A stretch of 64,000 nt of DNA from Koleobacter methoxysyntrophicus (GTDB lineage: Bacteria > Bacillota > Thermosediminibacteria > Koleobacterales > Koleobacteraceae): assembly GCF_017301615.1 (NCBI RefSeq), contig NZ_CP059066.1, positions 1,657,001 through 1,721,000 of the forward strand, written 5' to 3'. Of the stretch, positions 57,693 to 64,000 are shown piece by piece. The position numbers and the translations under genes are program-made. The notes beneath the pieces are model-generated. The model did no database searches. It saw nothing but the letters and a program-made list of their open reading frames with translations, and had not been told where the DNA came from. Numbering within the stretch: the stretch's first letter is position 1; each line of letters starts with the position of its first letter.

Positions 57693-58982
57693 GTGGCAGC
57701 AGTAGTTTTATTTGGATTATTGGTGCTGTTTATTGCAGTAGGTGTCCCTATAGCAATAGCTTTAGGAATGTCATCCATGGCAGTTATATTTATGTATGGT
57801 ACTTCAACGCTACTCTTTCAGGCACGTTCGATTGTAACGGCTATAAATTCTTATCCACTGCTGTCGGTCCCTTTATTTATATTAGCAGGTGACCTTATGT
57901 ATACTGGGGGGTTATCTAAACGTATTATTGCATTTACGGATTCGTTAGTTGGTTCATTAAAAGCAAGTTTAGCTCATGTTACCATATTAGCTTCAACATT
58001 CTTTGCAGCTATATCTGGTTCAGCTCCCGCTACAGTAGCTGCAATTGGAACAAATATGATACCAGAAATGGAAAAACGCGGTTATCCTAAGAAATATAGT
58101 ACTGCAATAACTGCTGTTTCAGGAATGATTGGTGTAATGATCCCTCCCAGTATTCCATTTATTGTCTACGGGATATCAGCAGAACAGTCAGTCAGTGTAT
58201 TATTTATTGCAGGGATTATTCCCGGTTTATTATTTGCAATAGGTTATATGATTACAGCTTACATTTTATATAAAAAAAGCGGGTTTAATGTTAGATCGGA
58301 ACAGTTTAAGTTACCAAAATTGATTAGAACTTTTAAAGATGCTTTTTGGGCATTGCTAGCTCCAGTAATAGTTCTTGGAGGCATTTATGGAGGAATTTTC
58401 TCTCCAACTGAGGCAGCTGCAATAGCCGTATTTTATGCATTAGTTGTTGGGTTATTCATCTATAAGGATATGGATTATAAAGATGTTTTTAAGACGTTTA
58501 TGAAATCTTCGTTAACTGCAGGAACGGTTTTAGTATTAGTTGCTTTTGCTTCTACCTTTGGACGATTACTAACTTTACAACAAGTACCCGTTAAATTGGC
58601 GAATTTTTTGATAAATGTTTCAGACAGTCCTATAATCGTTTTATTAATCATTAATGCCTTCTTATTGTTTGTCGGTATGTTTATGGAAACAATAGCGTCT
58701 ATTATCATATTAACACCTATTTTATTACCTGTTGTATCTAAAATAGGTGTTGACCCAATTTTATTTGGTGTTATTTTAACTGTTAATTTAGCTATTGGTT
58801 TCTGTACGCCACCTTTAGGAGTAAATTTATTTGTGGCAAGTGGAATAAGCGGACTATCTATTGAAGAAATTTCCAAGTCAATACTACCTTACTTTATTGT
58901 AATGATTATTTTATTACTATTAATTACATATGTGCCAGCAATATCACTAATACTGCCTAACATATTGGTGGGGTATTATTAG
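57693..58982 (+). CDS. dctM: TRAP transporter large permease (DctM)
   Basis: A 429-residue protein with about 12 helices and DctM motifs: FAAISGSAPATVAAIG, MIPPSIPFIVYG, FSPTEAAAIAVFYAL and ILTPILLPVV with GFCTPPLGVNLFVASG. It forms the Na+-driven channel of the transporter. Start GTG after AAAGGAGGGG. Confidence 0.93.
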   Translation: MAAVVLFGLLVLFIAVGVPIAIALGMSSMAVIFMYGTSTLLFQARSIVTAINSYPLLSVPLFILAGDLMYTGGLSKRIIAFTDSLVGSLKASLAHVTILASTFFAAISGSAPATVAAIGTNMIPEMEKRGYPKKYSTAITAVSGMIGVMIPPSIPFIVYGISAEQSVSVLFIAGIIPGLLFAIGYMITAYILYKKSGFNVRSEQFKLPKLIRTFKDAFWALLAPVIVLGGIYGGIFSPTEAAAIAVFYALVVGLFIYKDMDYKDVFKTFMKSSLTAGTVLVLVAFASTFGRLLTLQQVPVKLANFLINVSDSPIIVLLIINAFLLFVGMFMETIASIIILTPILLPVVSKIGVDPILFGVILTVNLAIGFCTPPLGVNLFVASGISGLSIEEISKSILPYFIVMIILLLLITYVPAISLILPNILVGYY

Positions 58983-59043
58983 TTGATATTCCCTGGAAAA
59001 CTTGAAATAGCTGTAAAAATAGATATGGAGGGAGAGGAACAAA

Positions 59044-60030
59044 ATGCCAAAATTCAAAGTATATATAAGTGACTATGATTATCCAGATATTGAAATTGAA
59101 AAGAATATTTTAGAACCGATAGGTGCAGAAGTCATCGGCTTGCAGTGTAAAACAGGGGAAGGTCTGGCTGAACAAGCTTATGATGCTGATGCCATTATAC
59201 AGCAGTATGCTAAGATAACCAGAGAAACGATAGAAAAACTAAAGAAATGCAAAGTTATTGCTAGATATGGAATAGGGGTTGATATAGTTGATGTTGAAGC
59301 TGCATATGAAAATGGTATAGTTGTTACAAATGTTCCAGATTACTGTTTAGATGAAGTAGCCGATCATGCGATTACTCTGTCATTTATGTTATTACGTAAT
59401 ATCCCATTTTATAATGCAAAAGTACATGAAGGAAGCTATCGCTGGCAGGATTGGAGAAGCCCAATTCCTCGTATGAGAGATTCTGTTTATGGATTAATTG
59501 GATTTGGAAGGATTGCTCAAAATTTAGCAAGGAAAATAAAGGTTTTTGGTTTTGACATAGTTGCATATGACCCTTATGTTTCGGAGAGTTATATGGCCAC
59601 TATGGGGGTTCGAAAAGTTGATTTAGATACATTACTCAGGACATCGAATGTTGTCAATGTATTAACTCCATACACATCAGAAACTCATCACATCATAAAT
59701 GAAGAAGCACTAAAGAAAATGCGGAAGGATGCCTACTTAGTAGGAGTATCCAGGGGAAAATGTATTGATAATAAAGCATTGTATAAAGCTTTAACTGAAG
59801 GATGGATAGTAGCGGCAGCCCTTGATGATCCGGAAGAAGAGCCCATGAAAATGGGAAATTGGACTCCGGCTATGAATCCGTTATTTACTTTGGATAACTT
59901 CTTCTGCACGCCTCATACGGCATATGTATCTGTAGGTTCTCTAAATGAGTGCAGACATGTTGCTGCTAACAACGTTAAAGCAGTGTTGTTGGGCCAAACT
60001 CCACCTAATTTAGTGAAGCCAGGGAAGTAA
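59044..60030 (+). CDS. D-2-hydroxyacid dehydrogenase (C-terminal binding protein type)
   Basis: A 328-residue NAD-dependent dehydrogenase. The dinucleotide motif is GLIGFGRIAQNLARK; catalytic Arg in VGVSRGKCIDN, the Glu region in DDPEEEP and the His in CTPHTAYVS. Family members interconvert D-2-hydroxyacids and 2-keto acids. With the adjacent KDPG-type aldolase it could reduce or oxidise a sugar-acid intermediate such as a 2-ketoaldonate or glycerate. It is preceded by the TRAP genes (61 bp gap). Confidence 0.88.
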   Translation: MPKFKVYISDYDYPDIEIEKNILEPIGAEVIGLQCKTGEGLAEQAYDADAIIQQYAKITRETIEKLKKCKVIARYGIGVDIVDVEAAYENGIVVTNVPDYCLDEVADHAITLSFMLLRNIPFYNAKVHEGSYRWQDWRSPIPRMRDSVYGLIGFGRIAQNLARKIKVFGFDIVAYDPYVSESYMATMGVRKVDLDTLLRTSNVVNVLTPYTSETHHIINEEALKKMRKDAYLVGVSRGKCIDNKALYKALTEGWIVAAALDDPEEEPMKMGNWTPAMNPLFTLDNFFCTPHTAYVSVGSLNECRHVAANNVKAVLLGQTPPNLVKPGK

Positions 60031-60048
60031 GGCTGGGGGTTTAATAAT

Positions 60049-60699
60049 ATGAATAAACAAGCAGTAATAAAAAAGATTTTTGATAACAAAATAATTGCGA
60101 TCATTCGCGGAGTTGATCGAAGTCTAATTATTGATGTTGTAAATGCCTTAGTAAATGGTGGGATAACATTATTAGAATTTACTTTTGATCATGTGAATGA
60201 AAACTACGTTGAAGATACAATCAGCAAGATAAAACTGTGTAAAAAATACTTTGGAGATAAAGTTTATGTAGGGGCCGGGACGGTTCTTAGTGTAGAAGAA
60301 GTTGAAAAAGCAATAGATTCAGGTGCAGAATTTATTATTTCACCTAATGTAAATGTTGAAGTAATTAAAACAACTAATCAGCTTAACAAAGTTTCAATTC
60401 CAGGAGCATTAACCCCTACAGAAGTTGTTACAGCATATGAGGCTGGGGCAGATTTCATAAAGCTTTTTCCTGCTGGTGAATTAGGTAAAAACTATATTAA
60501 AGCTTTAATGTCCCCATTAAAACATATACCATTTCTTGCTGTGGGCGGTATAGCCCCATATAATTTCAAAAATTTCCTGGAAATAGGGGTTGCGGGGGTT
60601 GGTGTTGGGGGAGAACTAGTTCTTAAAAGTGCGATTAAAGAAAAAAAATATGACGAAATAACAAGAACTGCTTACAAGTTTACAAAAAATATAACATAA
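60049..60699 (+). CDS. KDPG/KHG aldolase family protein
   Basis: A 216-residue class I aldolase. The Schiff-base lysine is in GADFIKLFPAG, the Glu in TLLEFTFDH and the Thr/Gly site in VGAGTVLSVEEV. It would cleave a 2-keto-3-deoxy-6-phospho sugar acid (from the kinase at 61411) to pyruvate and glyceraldehyde-3-phosphate or a stereoisomer. It sits between dehydrogenase and RraA-like genes with short gaps. Confidence 0.9.
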   Translation: MNKQAVIKKIFDNKIIAIIRGVDRSLIIDVVNALVNGGITLLEFTFDHVNENYVEDTISKIKLCKKYFGDKVYVGAGTVLSVEEVEKAIDSGAEFIISPNVNVEVIKTTNQLNKVSIPGALTPTEVVTAYEAGADFIKLFPAGELGKNYIKALMSPLKHIPFLAVGGIAPYNFKNFLEIGVAGVGVGGELVLKSAIKEKKYDEITRTAYKFTKNIT

Positions 60700-60714
60700 A
60701 AGGGGGAAACTATT

Positions 60715-61392
60715 GTGAAAAAAATTATTAATCCTAGACCGAATATTGATGAAAACTTAATTAAACCTTTCAGAGAAATGGAAGATGTATTATCTTTATC
60801 ATGTGTTGTTGGCGATGCAATGGAGAGAAATAATGTTATGCATCATGATATGAAGCCTAAAGCTGCTGACAAGAAGATTATTGGCCCTGCAATAACTGTT
60901 AAACTAACACCGGGAGATATTGTTGATTGTTTAGAAGTATTTGAAATAGTAAAACCTGGTGATGTAATCGTTATAGATGCCTTTGGTGAAACTGAAACTT
61001 CTATATGGGGTGGATTAATGTCAGGGTTAGCTAGAAATGCAGGGGTAGTAGGTGCTGTTATAGATGGGAGCTGTAGAGATACCGATGAAGCAAAGATGCT
61101 TGGTTTTCCAATCACTGCAAAGGCTTCAGGACCGAGAGCTGCTCATACTGCATATTCAGGTAGAAAAGAACCAATTGAAATAAATGTACCTATAGTTTGT
61201 GGAGGAGTACTGGTGAAGCCGGGGGACTTAATAATTGCAGATGAAATTGGAGTAGCAGTTGTTCCATATGAAGATTTAGAAAAAGTATACAAAATAGCTA
61301 GAGAACAAGCTGATAAAGAAATTGCTGCGCGTGAAGAAATTCTCAAAGGAGCTACTGTAGATGAATTACTAGCTAAGTTTGGACGTATCTAA
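60715..61392 (+). CDS. RraA-like / HMG-aldolase family protein
   Basis: A 225-residue protein of the RraA/4-hydroxy-4-methyl-2-oxoglutarate aldolase family. Core motifs: GDVIVIDAFGETETSIWGGLM, ARNAGVVGAVIDGSCRDTDE and IADEIGVAVVP. Many operon-borne members act as aldolases or oxaloacetate-type decarboxylases on sugar-acid derivatives, while true RraA regulates RNase E. In this operon a catabolic lyase is more likely. The GTG start follows AAAGGGGG; the next gene begins within 20 bp. Confidence 0.85.
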   Translation: MKKIINPRPNIDENLIKPFREMEDVLSLSCVVGDAMERNNVMHHDMKPKAADKKIIGPAITVKLTPGDIVDCLEVFEIVKPGDVIVIDAFGETETSIWGGLMSGLARNAGVVGAVIDGSCRDTDEAKMLGFPITAKASGPRAAHTAYSGRKEPIEINVPIVCGGVLVKPGDLIIADEIGVAVVPYEDLEKVYKIAREQADKEIAAREEILKGATVDELLAKFGRI

Positions 61393-61410
61393 TTATTGGT
61401 GGTGATAATA

Positions 61411-62403
61411 TTGTATAACATTACTTTAGATACAGGTACTACCAATACCAGAGTAACTTTATGGAAAAATCAAGAAGTAATTGATAAAGTTTCACGAGAA
61501 ATTGGTGTTAGAAATACAGCTATAGATGGTAACAATTTCAAATTAAAAAATGCTGTTAAAGAAGCCATATCTGAGATACTTGACAACAATAATCTTAAGC
61601 TTGATGAAGTCAATAAAATTATAGCTTCAGGTATGATTACATCGAATGTAGGCCTGATTGAAGTTCCGCACTTACGGGCGCCTGCCGGAATTGAAGATCT
61701 GGCTGAGGGAATGGTTGAACACTGCATACCCGATGTGGTGAATAAGGAAATATGGTTTGTACCGGGAGTAAAAAATAGTGTTAATGAAGTAACATTAGAA
61801 AATTGCGAAGCGATGGATATAATGCGTGGTGAAGAAGTTGAAACAATAGGGCTACTTGAACGCTTAAATGCAAAAGGGCCAGTTTTAGTAATCCTGCCAG
61901 GGTCCCATTCTAAGTTTGTTTCTGTTGACAGGGAAGGGAAAATAACTGGATGTCTGACTTCCCTATCAGGGGAATTAATTTCAGTTATAACCAATAATAC
62001 TATTATTGCAAGTTCCTTAAAACATTCCTTGACTAGTGAATTTAACCGTAAAATGGTGCTTGAAGGTTATAAAAATGGAGAGAAAACCGGTCTTAATAGA
62101 ACAATTTTTTTAGTACGAATTCTTGATCAATTTACTAACCTGAGTATCAATGATAAAGCAAATTTCTTATTAGGTGCCGTATTGTCTGCCGATCTCAAAG
62201 CTATAAAGAACAGTCATGCCTTAGAAGTAAGTTCAGAATCAAATGTTATTGTTGCAGGAAAGGATATATTAAAGCAGTCTTTTAAGGCGATTATTGAAGA
62301 AGATGGGTATTTTAAAAACATAGAGGTTGTGAATAGTAAACAGCTGGATAGTTTAGCTGGTTTTGGTGCACTTTGCATCGCCAAAAAGCGTGGGCTTATA
62401 TAA
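61411..62403 (+). CDS. 2-keto-3-deoxygalactonokinase-like sugar-acid kinase (DgoK family)
   Basis: A 330-residue ASKHA-fold kinase of the DgoK family. The N-terminal phosphate loop LDTGTTNTRVTLW and the segments VPHLRAPAGIEDLAEGM, MRGEEVETIGLL and LPGSHSKFVSVD are typical. It would phosphorylate a 2-keto-3-deoxyaldonate for the aldolase at 60049. TTG 61411 is preferred: GGTGGTG lies seven bases upstream and the family N-terminus begins here. Confidence 0.85.
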   Translation: MYNITLDTGTTNTRVTLWKNQEVIDKVSREIGVRNTAIDGNNFKLKNAVKEAISEILDNNNLKLDEVNKIIASGMITSNVGLIEVPHLRAPAGIEDLAEGMVEHCIPDVVNKEIWFVPGVKNSVNEVTLENCEAMDIMRGEEVETIGLLERLNAKGPVLVILPGSHSKFVSVDREGKITGCLTSLSGELISVITNNTIIASSLKHSLTSEFNRKMVLEGYKNGEKTGLNRTIFLVRILDQFTNLSINDKANFLLGAVLSADLKAIKNSHALEVSSESNVIVAGKDILKQSFKAIIEEDGYFKNIEVVNSKQLDSLAGFGALCIAKKRGLI

Positions 62404-62468
62404 GGGAACTAGTTTTCATTATTGGGTTCAATCGAGTGATATTACCTTTTCTTCAGGTAGGTGGTCTA

Positions 62469-63785
62469 ATGGATTTTGGTCAAATTAATATAAAGGTTGA
62501 AGGTGGATTTGATGATATAAAAATTCCTGAAATGATAAAAATTAGACAAAAATTTAATAATGATATGATCCAAGATATCGAATCCAAAATTAAAGAAGAA
62601 ATAAGAAATAAAATAGATTTATCGAATTTAAAGGGGAAAAGGATTGCAATAACTGCTGGTAGTAGGGGTATAAAGGAAATTGATAAAATTACGCTATATG
62701 TGATTAAAGAATTAATAGCAGCAGGTGCGGAACCTTTTATTGTGCCTTCGATGGGTAGTCATGCTGGAGCTACTGCAGAGGGGCAAAAGGAATTTTTAGC
62801 TAATTACAATATTACCGAGGAAACAATGGGCGTTAGGATTATTTCTTCCATGGAGACTGTTCTAATAGATACCTTGGAAGATGGTATACCGGTTTATTGT
62901 GATAAAAATGCATATGAATCAGATGGAATTGTGGTAATAAACAAACTAAAACCCCACGCAGATTTTAAGGGTGATTATGAGAGCGGACTTGTCAAGATGA
63001 TGGCTATAGGATTGGGTAAGCACAAAGGAGCAACCTGTTTGCATAAACAAGGATTCGATACTTTTCATGAGCTACTGCCCCGTATTGCAAAATCTTTTAT
63101 AAATAATGCACCCATACTTTTCGGTTTGGCAATTGTTGAAAATGCATACGATAATCCATTAATAATAGAGGTTATCAAGCCCGAAGATATATTAGACAGA
63201 GAAAAAGAATTGCTAAAAATAGCAAAGGATAACATTGCACGGATTAAGCTTGATGAAATAGATGTTTTGATTATAGATGAGATTGGAAAAAATATTAGCG
63301 GAGAAGGGATGGACCCTAATGTAACCGGAAGACCCGGTTCCTATTTAAATGCAGGATTTGAAGCCCCGTCAATTCAAAAAATCGTTGTTTTAGATATTAC
63401 TGAAGAATCTCATGGAAATGGTGTAGGAATAGGTATGAGTGATATTACTACCGTTAACTGTATTAGCAAAATTGATTTGGGTGCTATGTATACTAATGCT
63501 ATTACTGCTACCATATTAGGACCGGCTAAATTACCTGTAATAATGAACAATGATAAAGAAGCAATTATTATTGCGATAAAAACTTGTAATAAAATAGAAC
63601 CTGAGAATGCGAAAATTGTACGTATTAAAAATACGCTCGAACTAGATGAGATTGAAGTATCAGTGGCATATTATGATAATATAAAAGAACGAAAAGATCT
63701 GGAAATTATTTCAAAACCGTATGAAATGAAATTTGATGACAGGTTAAAATTACTCAGAGAAAATAGGCACTCCTGCCATCCCTAA
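62469..63785 (+). CDS. LarA-like (nickel-pincer racemase/epimerase family) protein
   Basis: A 438-residue DUF2088/LarA-family protein. LarA uses a nickel-pincer nucleotide for racemisation by hydride transfer. Visible candidate cofactor residues: His in VPSMGSHAGATAEG, His in NKLKPHADFKGDYESGLVKM (Lys of GLVKM as the nucleotide-tethering lysine) and His in GLGKHKGA. No larB, larC or larE is in the window. Start ATG 62469 follows GGTGG; an upstream extension overlaps the kinase gene. In a sugar-acid operon it may be a 2-epimerase of an aldonate or hydroxyacid (inference). A terminator follows. Confidence 0.82.
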   Translation: MDFGQINIKVEGGFDDIKIPEMIKIRQKFNNDMIQDIESKIKEEIRNKIDLSNLKGKRIAITAGSRGIKEIDKITLYVIKELIAAGAEPFIVPSMGSHAGATAEGQKEFLANYNITEETMGVRIISSMETVLIDTLEDGIPVYCDKNAYESDGIVVINKLKPHADFKGDYESGLVKMMAIGLGKHKGATCLHKQGFDTFHELLPRIAKSFINNAPILFGLAIVENAYDNPLIIEVIKPEDILDREKELLKIAKDNIARIKLDEIDVLIIDEIGKNISGEGMDPNVTGRPGSYLNAGFEAPSIQKIVVLDITEESHGNGVGIGMSDITTVNCISKIDLGAMYTNAITATILGPAKLPVIMNNDKEAIIIAIKTCNKIEPENAKIVRIKNTLELDEIEVSVAYYDNIKERKDLEIISKPYEMKFDDRLKLLRENRHSCHP

Positions 63786-63824
63786 TCTTCTCATGATATA
63801 CTTTTCCGGAAACCGTTTAGTAAT

Positions 63825-63852
63825 CCTGCCGCGTAAAGGCAGGGTCTTTTTT
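63825..63852 (+). terminator. Intrinsic terminator of the sugar-acid operon
   Basis: CCTGCC and GGCAGG around GCGTAAA, then GTC and seven T. Nearly identical to the terminator after ribU. Confidence 0.85.
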
Positions 63853-63994
63853 TATATATTGCAGATGCATGGCAAATTAACGAGGATTTAGTTTAAGATA
63901 TTGTGTTGATATAATTAGTAAAAGTATATACAATAATATTAAACACTGTTTAAAATATGAATAATGTTCAATATACAAAGGTAGGTGCTTCATC

Positions 63995-64000
63995 TTGAGT
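63995..64000 (+). CDS. Possible start of the next gene (TTG), cut by the window edge
   Basis: AAAGGTAGGTG followed after six bases by TTG AGT at the end of the window. The spacing fits a ribosome site and a TTG start, as used by several genes here. Nothing more can be said from two codons. Confidence 0.25.

Noticed and set aside
1-64000. CRISPR arrays, tRNA, rRNA, prophage, replication origin
   Set aside because: No regularly spaced repeats, cloverleaf or rRNA sequence, phage genes or DnaA-box cluster were noticed on reading.

Overview
The window looks like a chromosomal segment of a low-GC, spore-forming, strictly anaerobic member of the Bacillota (Clostridia-like, possibly thermophilic). 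This rests on a SpoVB homologue, a spore photoproduct lyase-like protein, the [FeFe]-hydrogenase maturase HydG with a TM1266-type regulator, two tungsten-type aldehyde ferredoxin oxidoreductase clusters, a selenoprotein, a RibU vitamin transporter under an FMN riboswitch, strong GGAGG ribosome sites, and frequent TTG/GTG starts. No rRNA, tRNA or CRISPR array was seen. The genus cannot be named from the sequence alone.

Layout. 1-3.3 kb: end of a thiolase, CoA-transferase ctfAB, and a frameshifted spoVB. 4-8.5 kb: a Cache/PAS histidine kinase followed by a chimeric gene in which a sigma54 response regulator breaks off at its WPGNVREL motif and continues into a headless glutamine synthetase, itself broken by an 11-bp tandem duplication. 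8.6-13.7 kb: hydG, a frameshifted DNA methyltransferase, splB, and remnants of pspC and a creatininase. 14-22 kb: a sigma54-controlled operon (beta-keto acid cleavage enzyme, Na+/solute symporter with a winged-helix-like tail, cyclase, thiolase) with its activator and an ornithine cyclodeaminase homologue. 22-34 kb: TM1266 protein, HD-GYP phosphodiesterase, D-cysteine desulfhydrase-like enzyme, asparaginase, a TGA-TGA selenoprotein, a C_GCAxxG_C_C protein, a transporter, DUF362, tex, DUF503, Nif3 and an amidohydrolase.

34-42 kb: two aldehyde ferredoxin oxidoreductase clusters, each with a MoaD/ThiS-like protein (one also with a four-cluster ferredoxin), and each preceded by a decayed copy of the same IS. 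42-54 kb: a second sigma54 regulon around a PAS/AAA+/Fis activator. It has three -24/-12 promoters, each with TGATAC/GTATCA elements upstream, driving (a) a small symporter accessory protein plus symporter, (b) a class-III aminotransferase, and (c) DUF997-PanF, an OPT peptide transporter, a P1-family aminopeptidase and an M20 hydrolase. 54-55 kb: FMN riboswitch and ribU. 55-64 kb: a GntR regulator with palindromic operators and a TRAP transporter/sugar-acid operon (dehydrogenase, KDPG-type aldolase, RraA-like protein, KDG kinase-like protein, LarA-like protein).

How the genes work together (inference). The window is dominated by uptake and fermentation of amino acids, peptides and sugar acids. 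BKACE would release acetoacetate, CtfAB would activate it to acetoacetyl-CoA, and thiolase would split it to acetyl-CoA. The aldehyde ferredoxin oxidoreductases would handle aldehydes from amino-acid breakdown, and the hydrogenase system would dispose of electrons. Several genes are broken. Two breaks lie in homopolymers and could be sequencing errors; the others (gene fusion, 11-bp duplication, truncations, dead IS copies) look like real decay.
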